Positions 15,008 through 24,322 of a stretch of DNA of 62,077 nucleotides are shown piece after piece. Source of the DNA: Candidatus Hydrogenedentota bacterium. GTDB taxonomy: Bacteria; Hydrogenedentota; Hydrogenedentia; Hydrogenedentales; JAEUWI01. The DNA lies in contig JAEUWI010000048.1 of the NCBI GenBank assembly GCA_016791475.1, positions 1 to 62,077 of the forward strand, read 5' to 3'. The notes beneath the pieces were generated by a model. The model had not been told where the DNA came from, made no database searches, and was given only the letters and a program-made list of their open reading frames with translations. The position numbers and the translations under genes were made by a program. Numbering within the stretch: position 1 is the stretch's first letter; the number at the start of each line of letters is the position of its first letter.

Positions 15008-18000
15008 ATGCTGGCCAAATTCTTTATCGACCGGCCCGTATTTGCGGCGGTTATCTCTATCGTGATTACCATCTGCGGCGCGGTGTCCATCCTCTTTCTT
15101 CCCGTGGAGCAGTCGCCTGAAATCACCCCCCCCACGGTGGTGATCGAAGCCAACTACCCCGGGGCCGATGCCGAGACCGTCTCCGAATCGATCGCGACAC
15201 CGATCGAGCAGGAGCTGAGCGGCATCGAAAACCTGATCTACTACCAGTCCACCGCCACCAATACGGGGCGCCTCAGCGTCGTGTGTACCTTTGACATCGG
15301 CGCGGATCTTGACATCGCCGCAGTGGAAGTGCAGAACCGGCTCAAACGCGCGGAGCCGCGCCTCCCGCAGGAGGTGATTCGTCAGGGCCTGTCCGTAAAC
15401 AAGCGCGCGAACAACATCCTGGGTGTGGTCGCGCTCAACGCCGCAGACGGCAAAGTGGACGACCTCTACCTCGCCAACTACGCAACGATCAACCTGCTGG
15501 ATGCGCTGAAGCGCGTACCCGGTGTGGGCGACGTGCAGGTGTTTGGCGGTAAAGACTATTCGATGCGCATCTGGCTGAACCCGGACGACCTGGCATCGAA
15601 AGGTCTCACGATCAGCGACGTGGCCAAGTCGATTCGGGAGCAGAATTCCCTCTTCGCCGCGGGTCGCGTCGGCGCCGCCCCCAACGATGGCGAAGTCGCT
15701 TTCACGATCCCCGTCATCACCCAGGGGCGACTCTCCGATCCCGAGGAATACAAGGACATCATCCTGCGCGCGAACGAGGACGGTTCGGTACTGCGTCTGG
15801 GCGATGTCGCGCGGGTGGAGTTGGGCTCGCTGAGCTATGACTCCTTCGGGCGTTACAACGCCCAGCCCGCCGTGCCCATTCTCATCTTCCTTCAGCCCGG
15901 CGCCAACGCCCTGTCAACGTTGATTGGCGTGAAGGATGCCATGGAGGTGCTCAAGGCGGACTTCCCCGAAGGCGTCACCTACAGTATCCCCTTCGACATC
16001 ACGCGCTTCATCGACTCGTCCATCTCCGAGGTGGTGAAAACGTTGCTGGAGGCGGCCTTCCTGGTCGTGCTGGTGGTGTTTGTGTTCCTGGGGAGCTGGC
16101 GCGCCACCCTTATCCCGCTCCTCGCGGTGCCGGTGTCGATTATCGGAACCTTTCTCGGGATGTACGCCTTCGGATTCTCCATCAACACCCTGACCCTCTT
16201 CGGCCTGGTGCTGGCCATCGGTATTGTGGTGGACGACGCCATTCTCGTGGTGGAAAACGTGGAGCGCGTGCTGCACGAGGGCAACCTGTCCCGCCGGGAA
16301 GCGACGATTAAAGCGACCCAGCAGATCTTCGGCGCCGTGGTGGCCAGTGTGCTGGTACTTCTCGCCGTCTACCTTCCCGTGGCCTTTCTCAGCGGTCTTA
16401 CCGGCGCCATGTACCGGCAGTTCGCCATCACCATCTCGGTGTCCGTGGCCATCTCCGGCCTGGTGGCGCTCTCACTCAGCCCCGCGCTTTGCCGTATCAT
16501 GCTGCGCGCCAACCACCAGAAGTGGGCGCCCTTCCGGGCCTTTGACTGGTGCTTCGACAAGGGCAGACAGGTGTACGTCGTGGTGGTCCGCCAGGCCATC
16601 CGCTTCGGCTATATCACCATCGCCCTCTTTATTGGACTGGTCTACCTGACCTACCTGTTGTTCGGGCGCGTCCCCGGTGGCTTCGTGCCCCAGGAAGATC
16701 AGGGCTATTTCATTATCGCCGTACAGCTTCCCCAGGGCAGCGCGCTCAACCGGACCGAGGCGGTGGTGAAGGAAATCGAGTCCTTCGTCCTGGAACAACC
16801 CGAAGTCGAACACATGGTGGCGCTGGTCGGCCTCGATTTCCTCTCGGGCTTCGTGCCGAACACCAACGGCGCGGTCATGTTCGTGAATCTGAAGAATTGG
16901 GAAGACCGGCCCGGACCCGAGCATCACGTGGACAGCCTGGTGGGCCGCATGTTTGGCCGATTCGGCGGCAACAAGGACGCGTTGATTCTCGCCCTGAACC
17001 CGCCGGCCATTCGCGGCCTCGGTGTTCGCGCGGGCTTTGAAATGCAGCTCGAAGGCCGCGGCGTGGGCAACGTCGAACAACTCACGGAAGTGTCCCAGGG
17101 CTTCATGGCGGCGCTGGGAGCCGACCCGCGTCTCCAGTTCCTGAATTCGACAATCAACATGGGCCAGCCGCGCATTTTTGTGGATGTGGACCGGACCCGC
17201 GCCAAGGCGATGGGGCTGCCGATGACGGAGATCTTCGATAGTCTCCAGGCGTATCTGGGGTCGCTCTATGTGAACGACTTCACCAAGTTTGGCCGCGTGT
17301 ATCGCGTCCAGGTCCAGGCGGAATCCGAGTACCGGCAGAATCCCGATGATATCCGGCGGATCTACGCGCGCAATGATCAGGGCCACATGGTGGAGCTCTC
17401 GGGCGTGCTGGATCTGAAGTACAAGGCCGGCCCCAACCTCGTCACTCGCTTCAACAGCTACCCCTCCGTGCAGATTACCGGGGTGCCCGCGCCGGGTTAC
17501 AGCACCGGCGACGCGATCAAGATCATCGAGGAGCTCGCCGCGCAAAACCTTCCCGACGGCTACGGCTTCTCCTGGAGTGGCGCTTCCTATCAGGAAGTGC
17601 GGGCCGGCAACCAGGCGCCTTATGTGCTCGCCTTCGGCCTCGTAATGGTGTTCCTCGTTCTGGCCGCCCAGTATGAGAAGTGGTCGTTGCCGCTGGCGGT
17701 GCTGCTGGCCGTGCCCTTCGGGCTGTTCGGCGCCATCTTCGCCGTGTTCATCTTCGGCATGCCGAAAGACATCTACTTCCAGGTCGGCCTGCTCACGCTT
17801 GTGGGACTGGCGGCGAAGAATGCGATCCTCATTGTAGAGTTCGCCGCCCACGAACACCGTGAGGGCAAGGGGGTCGTCGAGGCCGCGCTCGAAGCGGCGC
17901 GCCTGCGCCTGCGGCCGATCCTGATGACGTCGCTGGCCTTCGTGCTGGGTGTGCTGCCGCTGGCCATCAGCAGCGGCGCGGGCGCGGCGGGCCGTCAGTC

Positions 18001-18157
18001 CATCGGCATCGGCATCCTCGGCGGCATGATTTCGGCCACCTTCCTGGCCGTGGTCTTCGTGCCCCTCTTCTTCGTGGTCATTCAGGCCGTTACCGACAAG
18101 CTCAGCCGCAAATCCGCGGATGCCGAAGAGGCAAGCCCCGCGCAGGAGGCGCACTAA
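15008..18157 (+). CDS. HAE1-family RND multidrug efflux permease
   Basis: A 1049-residue inner-membrane proton/drug antiporter, a full-length AcrB/MexF-type protein. The N-terminal signature MLAKFFIDRPVFAAVISIV, the twin aspartates of the proton relay (GIVVDDAILVVENV, fourth helix) and the matching lysine (LVGLAAKNAILIVEFA) are present. Two large periplasmic loops and twelve membrane segments fit the family. It pumps hydrophobic compounds from the periplasm or membrane through the adaptor and outer-membrane factor encoded on either side. The stop overlaps the next gene's start (TAATG). Confidence 0.95.
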   Translation: MLAKFFIDRPVFAAVISIVITICGAVSILFLPVEQSPEITPPTVVIEANYPGADAETVSESIATPIEQELSGIENLIYYQSTATNTGRLSVVCTFDIGADLDIAAVEVQNRLKRAEPRLPQEVIRQGLSVNKRANNILGVVALNAADGKVDDLYLANYATINLLDALKRVPGVGDVQVFGGKDYSMRIWLNPDDLASKGLTISDVAKSIREQNSLFAAGRVGAAPNDGEVAFTIPVITQGRLSDPEEYKDIILRANEDGSVLRLGDVARVELGSLSYDSFGRYNAQPAVPILIFLQPGANALSTLIGVKDAMEVLKADFPEGVTYSIPFDITRFIDSSISEVVKTLLEAAFLVVLVVFVFLGSWRATLIPLLAVPVSIIGTFLGMYAFGFSINTLTLFGLVLAIGIVVDDAILVVENVERVLHEGNLSRREATIKATQQIFGAVVASVLVLLAVYLPVAFLSGLTGAMYRQFAITISVSVAISGLVALSLSPALCRIMLRANHQKWAPFRAFDWCFDKGRQVYVVVVRQAIRFGYITIALFIGLVYLTYLLFGRVPGGFVPQEDQGYFIIAVQLPQGSALNRTEAVVKEIESFVLEQPEVEHMVALVGLDFLSGFVPNTNGAVMFVNLKNWEDRPGPEHHVDSLVGRMFGRFGGNKDALILALNPPAIRGLGVRAGFEMQLEGRGVGNVEQLTEVSQGFMAALGADPRLQFLNSTINMGQPRIFVDVDRTRAKAMGLPMTEIFDSLQAYLGSLYVNDFTKFGRVYRVQVQAESEYRQNPDDIRRIYARNDQGHMVELSGVLDLKYKAGPNLVTRFNSYPSVQITGVPAPGYSTGDAIKIIEELAAQNLPDGYGFSWSGASYQEVRAGNQAPYVLAFGLVMVFLVLAAQYEKWSLPLAVLLAVPFGLFGAIFAVFIFGMPKDIYFQVGLLTLVGLAAKNAILIVEFAAHEHREGKGVVEAALEAARLRLRPILMTSLAFVLGVLPLAISSGAGAAGRQSIGIGILGGMISATFLAVVFVPLFFVVIQAVTDKLSRKSADAEEASPAQEAH

Positions 18158-19773
18158 TGAGAGTACCCAGTAAAAAGGCCGGCCTGGCGGCGCTACTCGC
18201 GCTCCTTGCTTCCGGTTGCATGACCGGGCCCGACTACGCCCGGCCCGAGATCGCCACCCCGGAAGACTGGGTGTCGGAGAAGGCCGGGGGCGTGAGCGCC
18301 GCGTCGCGCGACATTTCCGCCTGGTGGACCCAGTTCAACGATCCCGCGCTGGACAGCTTGATTGCCCGTGCGGTTGAAGGCAATTTCGATTTGCGGGCCG
18401 CGGCCTCGCGCGTTCGTGAAGCCCGGGCCGCACGGGGTATCGTGGCGGCCAGCCTCCAGCCCAGCGTGAACGCCGGGGCGTCGCTCAAGCGCAGCCAGGG
18501 CCCGGAGCAGCAGGTCGACGGCGGCTCGCCGGTGTCCGGCAGCATCGGCTTTGGACCCGGCGGTCTCACCCGCACCATCAACATTCGCGGGCGAAACGTG
18601 AGCGTCTCCCATACCGCCTCCGCCGCCGGCGGCACGACCGGATTGACCATCAGCCCGACGGGCGGCGCGCCGGATCGCACGAGTGACCTGTTCTCCCTGG
18701 GCTTTGACGCCTCCTGGGAGCTGGATGTCTTCGGCGGGAACCGGCGGGCGGTTGAAGCCGCCGATGCCGATCTGGAGGCCGTGGTGGAGGCGGAGCGGCA
18801 AGTACTGGTATCGCTCGTGGCCGAGGTTGCGCTGAATTACATTGATCTGCGCGCCGCACAAAACCGCCTCGACATCACCCAGCGCAACATTCAGGCCCAG
18901 TCTGAAACCGTGAAGCTGACCGCCGCGCGCTATGAGGCGGGGCTCAGCAGCGAACTCGACGCCGTTCGCGCCCGATCGTTGCTGGCGGCTTTCGAAGGCC
19001 AGGTGCCCTTGCTGGGCCAGCAGGTCGCCAGCGCGATCTATCGCCTTGGTGTGCTTCTCGGCGGAGAGCCTGGCATGCTTCTGGCCGAGCTGGAGACCGC
19101 CGCGCCGCTGCCCGCAGTGCCGGCGGAAATCCCCGTCGGGCTGCCCTCCGAATTGCTCAAGCGCCGCCCGGATATCCGCGTGGCCGAGCGCCAGCTAGCC
19201 GCGGAGAACGCGCGTATCGGCGTGGCCATGGCGGACCTCTATCCGAAGTTCTACCTGACGGGCGGTGTTTCGGGCCAGAGCAACGTCGTCGGCAGCGCGC
19301 TGAACAGCGCCAATCAACTCTGGAGTTTCGGCCCCGGCGTGAGCTGGCCCATTTTCCAGGGCGGGCGCATCCGGGCGAACATCGAAGTGCAAAACGAGCG
19401 CCAGGAACAGGCCCTCATTCGATATGAGCAAACCATCATGCAGGCCTTGGCCGACGTGGAGACGGCCCTTGTTGCCTTCTCCTCGGAGCAGGTCTATCGC
19501 CGCTCCGTAACGGAGGCCGTCGCGGCCAACCAGCGCGCGGTCGCCCTGGCCAACGAGCGCTACGCCCGCGGCATGGAAGGCTTCCTCAACGCGCTCCAGG
19601 CGCAGCGCTCCCTGTTTGAAAGCGAGGACCAGTTGGTCCAGAGCGAGAGTATCATCCTCGCGAACCTGGTATCCCTCTTCAAGTCCCTCGGTGGTGGCTG
19701 GGATCCGGCGGCACTGAGCCTCCCGGAAGACCCCGCGCCCATCGAACCCGTGGAGCCCGAGGCGGCACCCTGA
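18157..19773 (+). CDS. NodT/OprM-type outer-membrane efflux lipoprotein
   Basis: A 538-residue TolC-like channel subunit. A lipoprotein signal (LAALLALLASGC) is followed by the family's opening MTGPDYARPEIATPEDW and two outer-membrane efflux repeats rich in coiled-coil heptads. VPAEIPVGLPSELLKRRPDI begins the second repeat, as in NodT-class proteins. A glycine/serine/threonine-rich insertion between about residues 120 and 170 lies in the first repeat and could form part of the extracellular loops. The protein completes the tripartite pump and is the last gene of the operon. Confidence 0.93.
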   Translation: MRVPSKKAGLAALLALLASGCMTGPDYARPEIATPEDWVSEKAGGVSAASRDISAWWTQFNDPALDSLIARAVEGNFDLRAAASRVREARAARGIVAASLQPSVNAGASLKRSQGPEQQVDGGSPVSGSIGFGPGGLTRTINIRGRNVSVSHTASAAGGTTGLTISPTGGAPDRTSDLFSLGFDASWELDVFGGNRRAVEAADADLEAVVEAERQVLVSLVAEVALNYIDLRAAQNRLDITQRNIQAQSETVKLTAARYEAGLSSELDAVRARSLLAAFEGQVPLLGQQVASAIYRLGVLLGGEPGMLLAELETAAPLPAVPAEIPVGLPSELLKRRPDIRVAERQLAAENARIGVAMADLYPKFYLTGGVSGQSNVVGSALNSANQLWSFGPGVSWPIFQGGRIRANIEVQNERQEQALIRYEQTIMQALADVETALVAFSSEQVYRRSVTEAVAANQRAVALANERYARGMEGFLNALQAQRSLFESEDQLVQSESIILANLVSLFKSLGGGWDPAALSLPEDPAPIEPVEPEAAP

Positions 19774-20237
19774 GCGCCCGGCCCGAATGATTTCCAAATG
19801 CCCCCCGCCTCGTCCGGCACGGATGCCGGCGTGGCGGGGGGACCCCGTGATGGCGCCGGGTTCACCATAGCTCCCGGACGAGGTCCGGAAACGAGGTGAG
19901 GGGCTTCCTGTTCTCCAGGCGCCACCGTGTCGTGTAAGTCCCATCCCAATGCGCAGGACCGACGCGCGCTGGCAAGCGCATGCGGCGGACCACAGTTTCT
20001 CCACGTCGTGGACCTACAACTTTATGACGACATGATGGAGCAAGAAGTACGCCGATTGCCAGTTCCATCGGAATCGACAAAAAATGCCCGAAAATGGGGA
20101 TGATCGGGCGTTTCAGCGTGCCGCGGGAGCGGAGGCTGTCCGCAGGCGTGCGTCAATTTTTCTCACCTCTTGCCGCCCCTCGGCACGCCGTGACCACCGG
20201 GAGATCCGGCGGCGGCGCATGCCCGACGTGCAAGGGG
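19774..20237. other. Convergent gap with a G/C-rich hairpin, no gene seen
   Basis: It separates the pump operon from the minus-strand lipoprotein gene. A two-part hairpin lies at 19801-19841: outer arms ccccccgcc / ggcgggggg and inner arms ccggca / tgccgg. It probably terminates the pump operon, although no T-run follows. The rest has short open frames without ribosome-binding sites or family features. Confidence 0.6.
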
Positions 20238-20762
20238 CTATTTTTCACCCGTCAGGGGCAGTTCGTGGATGGGTGAGGTCAGTTCATCGCCGAGCGTTCT
20301 GTAAATGGCCTTGCAACTCAGCGTATGGGTGCCTTCCGTCCAGTCTGGCACGTCCAGCGTGTAGGTTACGGTTGCGGGAAAGGTCGGGATCTGAATCCAG
20401 ATCAGGGTGGCCAACCCGGTGGTGCCTTGTTGCGGGTCGATGGCGGGTTTGAGATCACCGCTTGTCCCGCCATAGCGCCATGCCTGGGGCAGCGTCGTCT
20501 GCAGGGCCAGCGCGGTCACCGGTTCGCTGCCGGTGTAGTTCATTGTCGTCTTTACCGTGACGGTCGCCCCCGGCTTATAGGGACCATTTATTTCCTGTGT
20601 TACTGTGAAGGAGGGCGCCTCCGCAATCTTCGCAGCCCCGGTCGCGGCCGACTGCGGCGCGGGAAGGGGCGCCTCGCTTGTCTGCTTCGAGCACCCCCAG
20701 AATCCGATCGCCAGTGTGGCTGAAAGGGCGAGCCGCCCCAGAAATCGCGCTGCTGTTCTCAT
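20238..20762 (-). CDS. Lipoprotein with a DUF11/CARDB-like beta-sandwich
   Basis: A 174-residue protein with a lipoprotein signal (FLGRLALSATLAIGFWGC). One immunoglobulin-like beta-sandwich follows (INGPYKPGATVTVKTTMNYT, VTALALQTTLPQAWRY, ATVTYTLDVPDWTEGTHTL), resembling DUF11/CARDB-type repeats found in surface proteins. The start at ATG 20762 puts basic residues just before the hydrophobic core; a start 19 codons earlier would bury the signal. No function is assigned. It is transcribed divergently from rsmE with only 55 bases between the starts. Confidence 0.75.
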   Translation of the reverse strand: MRTAARFLGRLALSATLAIGFWGCSKQTSEAPLPAPQSAATGAAKIAEAPSFTVTQEINGPYKPGATVTVKTTMNYTGSEPVTALALQTTLPQAWRYGGTSGDLKPAIDPQQGTTGLATLIWIQIPTFPATVTYTLDVPDWTEGTHTLSCKAIYRTLGDELTSPIHELPLTGEK

Positions 20763-20817
20763 GGTGTTTGCGTCCGTTGTGCTGTAATTGCTCCGAGGGT
20801 CTACGGTATCATGCGGC

Positions 20818-21546
20818 ATGCCGCACTTGCACCGTTTCTATCATCCTCAAGGCCATTCCGGCTCCGGAGTCGCCCTGCTCTCTCCCGAAGAATCCCACCA
20901 TGCCCTGCGCGTACTCCGCGTTCGGACTGGGGACAGCGTCGAACTCTTTGATGGTCAGGGGCGCGCCTGGTCCGCCACGGTCGGGGCGCTTTCCCGTGCG
21001 GAAGTCACCGTGGAGGTGGCGGGGGAGTACTTTACCCCCCGTGAACATCCGGGCCTCACCCTGGCCCAGGCCTGGCTCCACCGCGACAAGGTGCTGGATG
21101 AACTCGTGCGGGATGCGACCGTCCTCGGCGTGGCGCATATCTGCTTCTACCGCGCCGCCCATTCCGAGAAGTCCCCCCGGTATTCCCCGAAGTGGACCCG
21201 CCTCGCCGTCGAAGCCTGCAAGCAATGTGGACGCCGTTGGCTGCCCGAAATCTCCGTGGTACCGTCGCTCGCCGAAGTGCTGGAGGAGAACCCGTCGGCC
21301 CGCCTCGCCGTCGCCGCCATGGACGGCCCCCATGTTCCTGTGTCATCCATCGGTCGGGAATCTCCCGTGCTTTACCTCGTGGGCCCCGAAGGTGATTTCA
21401 GCGCGGACGAGATGCGCTTGCTGCGCGAGCGCGGGGCGCTGCCACTGAGCCTCGGCCATTACACCCTCCGTTCGGAGGCCGCCGCAACCGTTGGCGTGAC
21501 CCTCATCCAGCATCAACTCGGCGCCCTGGGTGGAAATCAGGTCTGA
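20818..21546 (+). CDS. rsmE: 16S rRNA (uracil(1498)-N3)-methyltransferase RsmE
   Basis: A 242-residue SPOUT-class methyltransferase. The N-terminal PUA-like domain carries HRFYHP and SHHALRVLRVRTGD. The SAM-binding trefoil knot carries LAQAWLHRDKVLDELVRDAT, YLVGPEGDFSADE and LSLGHYTLRSEAAA, the last two being the family signature loops. It methylates N3 of U1498 in 16S rRNA. The start at 20818 gives the conserved opening; an upstream TTG at 20788 is possible. It heads a same-strand run with a HIT protein and aroE. Confidence 0.9.
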   Translation: MPHLHRFYHPQGHSGSGVALLSPEESHHALRVLRVRTGDSVELFDGQGRAWSATVGALSRAEVTVEVAGEYFTPREHPGLTLAQAWLHRDKVLDELVRDATVLGVAHICFYRAAHSEKSPRYSPKWTRLAVEACKQCGRRWLPEISVVPSLAEVLEENPSARLAVAAMDGPHVPVSSIGRESPVLYLVGPEGDFSADEMRLLRERGALPLSLGHYTLRSEAAATVGVTLIQHQLGALGGNQV

Positions 21547-21719
21547 CGCCTGAAACACGCGCACAACGTTGCCTCAAGTGAAATTCTACTCCAAATGCGC
21601 GCTTGTTTTTCGCTTTCCGCCCGGTTACCATGGACTTGATGGCGACGGTCCACGTGGGGATGTGCCATTCACCGAGAATTCCACAAGGCCATTGCAATGG
21701 GGTAAGGAGAAATTGGCTC

Positions 21720-22067
21720 ATGGCGGGAGACTGCCTGTTCTGCAAGATCGCGGCGGGGGAAATTCCATCCACGCCGGTCTATTCCGACGACGAGTTCTAC
21801 GCATTTCGCGACATCAATCCCGGCGCGCCGACCCACTGCCTGATCGTGCCGCGGCGGCACATCGCCCGGATCCATGAGGCCCGCCCCGAGGACGAGGCCC
21901 TCCTTGGACGTATGTTCCTTCGGGCCAGCGCGATTGCCCAGGCGGAGGGTATTGCCGAGGCCGGGTATCGCTTCGTGGTCAATTGCAACGAAGATGGCGG
22001 TCAAACGGTTTTTCACCTCCATCTCCACATCCTCGGTGGCCGCTCCCTCGCATGGCCGCCCGGATGA
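21720..22067 (+). CDS. HIT-family nucleotide hydrolase/transferase
   Basis: A 115-residue HINT-type protein. CLFCKIAAGEIPSTPVYSDD, then RDINPGAPTHCLIVPRRHI, and the catalytic histidine triad HLHLHILGG are all present. The family hydrolyses adenosine 5-prime-phosphoramidates and related nucleotides. The start is set at ATG 21720 by AAGGAG ten bases upstream; upstream in-frame sequence has no family match. Length equals that of typical bacterial HIT proteins. It lies between rsmE and aroE on the same strand. Confidence 0.92.
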   Translation: MAGDCLFCKIAAGEIPSTPVYSDDEFYAFRDINPGAPTHCLIVPRRHIARIHEARPEDEALLGRMFLRASAIAQAEGIAEAGYRFVVNCNEDGGQTVFHLHLHILGGRSLAWPPG

Positions 22068-22130
22068 CCCGCGGCGCCCTCGTCATACCTTATTCAATCG
22101 CCTCGTTTTCTGCAGGAGGTTCTCCGATCA

Positions 22131-23003
22131 GTGCCCCGAGTTATTGACACCAGCACCCAATTTTGCGCCGTTATCGGCAATCCCGTGGGACACTCCCTGT
22201 CACCGGCCATCCATAACGCCGCCTTTGCGGCGACCGGACTGAACTTCGTCTATGGCGCCTTTCGCGTCGAAGACGTGGGGGCCTGTCTTGCGGGCATGCG
22301 GGCGATGGGTGGTTTTCGGGGACTCAGCGTGACGATACCCCACAAAGTTGCCGCGATGGAGCACGTGGACGAACTGGACGCCATGGCGCGCAGGGTGGGT
22401 TGCATCAACACGGTCACCAGCGAGCGAGGGCGACTGTTCGGCAGCGTGACCGATGGCACGGGGACCCTGCGGGCCTTTCGCCAGGCGGGTGTCGATCTAA
22501 CGGGCAAGCGGATTCTTTTCCTGGGCGCCGGAGGCGCGGTGCGCGCCGTGGCTTTTGCGCTGGCGCTGGAACCGGGCGTGGCGGGCATGACCATCCTCGC
22601 CCGCGACGGCGGCAAGGCCGCCGCACTTGCCCACGACCTGGAGAACGCCGGCGGCTGCCCGGTCCGCAGCGGCGATCTCGCCGCCCAGATCGAAGGGGCG
22701 ATGGCGGATCATGAGATTGTGGTACAGGGCACGCCCGTCGGCATGTATCCCCGGCACGAAGGGGCGATGTGCATTCCCGAGGGCATGTTGCGGCGCTCCC
22801 ACATTGTGTTTGATATGGTGTACCGCCCGCTGAAGACCACCTTTATCCAGGAAGCCGAGGCGGCGGGTTGCACCGCCATCCTGGGTTCTGAAATGCTGAT
22901 TCAGCAGGCCGCCCTGCAATTCGAGACCTGGACCGGCGTCCCCGCGCCGATCGAGGTCATGCGCGCTACCCTGCTTGATATACTCAGTGGGGAACCATTC
23001 TGA
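22131..23003 (+). CDS. aroE: Shikimate dehydrogenase
   Basis: A 290-residue NADP-dependent enzyme reducing 3-dehydroshikimate to shikimate. Substrate-binding motifs are visible (GNPVGHSLSPAIHNAAF, LSVTIPHKVAA with the catalytic Lys, GCINTVT), as are the DG-T-G loop (SVTDGTGTLRAF), the nucleotide loop GAGGAVRAVAFAL and the C-terminal GSEMLIQQAALQFETWTG. The GTG start at 22131 has a strong AGGAGG site upstream. Other pathway genes in the window are aroA (36811) and the kinase-chorismate synthase fusion (40231), each outside this operon. Confidence 0.95.
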   Translation: MPRVIDTSTQFCAVIGNPVGHSLSPAIHNAAFAATGLNFVYGAFRVEDVGACLAGMRAMGGFRGLSVTIPHKVAAMEHVDELDAMARRVGCINTVTSERGRLFGSVTDGTGTLRAFRQAGVDLTGKRILFLGAGGAVRAVAFALALEPGVAGMTILARDGGKAAALAHDLENAGGCPVRSGDLAAQIEGAMADHEIVVQGTPVGMYPRHEGAMCIPEGMLRRSHIVFDMVYRPLKTTFIQEAEAAGCTAILGSEMLIQQAALQFETWTGVPAPIEVMRATLLDILSGEPF

Positions 23004-23076
23004 ATGATTTGGGAGACGAACGTGTGTGAAACCGCCCCGGGCAAGTTCCGTGGCTAGATCGGGAAACGGAATCGAA

Positions 23077-23271
23077 ATGAAGGTCAAGACATTTATTGCG
23101 AAATCCAATCTGGATGGGCTGTCCCAGTGCGACGGCCAAATCAACGCGTGGCTCGAACGGGAGAAGGTGGAAGTTGCGTTTGTACATCAAAGCTGCGGCC
23201 AGGAGCGGCATCACGGCCAGAACGCCGACCCCATCGTGGTGACCTCGATCTGGTACAAGGAAGCGGAGTGA
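23077..23271 (+). CDS. Small protein of unknown function (64 residues)
   Basis: A 64-residue soluble protein with alternating charged and hydrophobic segments (KVKTFIAKSNLDGL, INAWLEREKVEVAFVHQ) and a C-terminal DPIVVTSIWYKEAE that looks like a closing beta-strand. The composition fits a folded small alpha/beta protein, but I do not recognise the family. The start at 23077 follows a purine-rich GGAATCGAA. It lies between aroE and the PTS-IIA fusion gene on the same strand. Confidence 0.6.
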   Translation: MKVKTFIAKSNLDGLSQCDGQINAWLEREKVEVAFVHQSCGQERHHGQNADPIVVTSIWYKEAE

Positions 23272-23410
23272 TCTCTCCATTTTCCCCCGCCGCATTGTGC
23301 GGAAGTGGAGTTGCGTGATAGTATACGGGCCGGATTTGCGGTTCCGGATGGCGTACGCCCCGCGGCGCGGCGATCCCGTACCGGCCCTGGGCCTCTGAGG
23401 ACAAGACCAC

Positions 23411-24241
23411 ATGTTGATATCCAAGTACATCACGGAAGATTGCATCGCCACCAAGCTCAAAGCCGGCACCAAGGCGGACGCCCTCAAGGAGTTGACCAAT
23501 CTCCTTTTTGAAAGCAAAAAGTTGAAGAACGCCGGGCCCGCGCTGGACCAGATCATGGCGCGCGAAGCGACGGAAAGCACGGGTATTGGTCATGGCATTG
23601 CCGTCCCCCATGCGCGGGTCTCCGGACTCAAGAGCCTGATCTGTGCCGTCGGGAGGATCCCCGCCGGTCTCGAGTTCCTCGCGGTGGACAAGCATCCCGT
23701 TCACCTTATCTTCCTCATCTGCTACCCGCCCTCCCAGCAGACCACCTATCTGAATTTCATCGCGACCATCTCCAAGCTCCTGCGCGACGGAGAGCACATG
23801 CAGGCGATTCTCGACGCGGCGGATGAAGCCGAAATTTTCCAGTTGCTGGAGAAGCTCTCGGAATCCCTCATCACCCAGGAAGAGACCTACGAGAGTCAGG
23901 TCAAGGCCGATCCCGACCTCTTGACCGCGCAGGACGCCCACGCCGACCTCGTGCTCCTCGCCCGGCTCCAACTGTGCCAGGAAATGTACGAGGCCGCCCG
24001 CACCGGCAAGAAGCAAATCAAGCAGCGCATCGAAAATATCCGCGCCATGATCGACCCCCGTATCCTCAAGCACTACGACCGCCTCGCCAAGGGTCGCGCC
24101 CCCGCGCTTGTCCCCGTGGAAGGGGATACCTGCCAGGGCTGTTTCATGAAGCTGCCCTCCCAGTATGCCCAGCGTGTCCGCCAGGATACCGACCACATCC
24201 ACACCTGCAACAACTGCAGCCGTTTCATCTACATCGTATAG
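23411..24241 (+). CDS. PTS EIIA (PtsN-like) domain fused to a C4 zinc-ribbon domain
   Basis: A 276-residue fusion. Residues 1-150 are a type-2 PTS EIIA domain of the nitrogen-PTS class: ISKYITEDCIATKL, then REATESTGIGHGIAVPHARV, with His67 the expected phosphorylation site. Residues 175-235 form a charged helical stretch (LARLQLCQEMYEAARTGKKQ). The C-terminus is a C4 zinc ribbon of the PF02591/CT398 type (GDTCQGCFMKLPSQ, then HTCNNCSRFIYIV) with four cysteines. No transporter or HPr gene is nearby, so a regulatory role is likely. The zinc-ribbon half could bind nucleic acid or protein and so link PTS phosphorylation to another process. The cNMP-binding gene follows after 81 bases. Confidence 0.88.
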   Translation: MLISKYITEDCIATKLKAGTKADALKELTNLLFESKKLKNAGPALDQIMAREATESTGIGHGIAVPHARVSGLKSLICAVGRIPAGLEFLAVDKHPVHLIFLICYPPSQQTTYLNFIATISKLLRDGEHMQAILDAADEAEIFQLLEKLSESLITQEETYESQVKADPDLLTAQDAHADLVLLARLQLCQEMYEAARTGKKQIKQRIENIRAMIDPRILKHYDRLAKGRAPALVPVEGDTCQGCFMKLPSQYAQRVRQDTDHIHTCNNCSRFIYIV

Positions 24242-24322
24242 AACGTCCGAGGCGTCTGCCTGAGTATTGCAGTCGTTACCGCGGGCAGCGGCCAGGCGAA
24301 AGCAACCAGGAGACTTGAACCG

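Noticed and set aside
16472-18154. Long antisense frame opposite the RND permease (560 codons)
   Set aside because: It mirrors the permease codons and has no recognisable fold; His/Glu/Gly-rich composition is typical of antisense frames.
20094-20276. Small frame containing a CPTCKG motif that looks like half a zinc knuckle
   Set aside because: Only one Cys pair, no ribosome-binding site, and it overlaps the end of the opposing lipoprotein gene.
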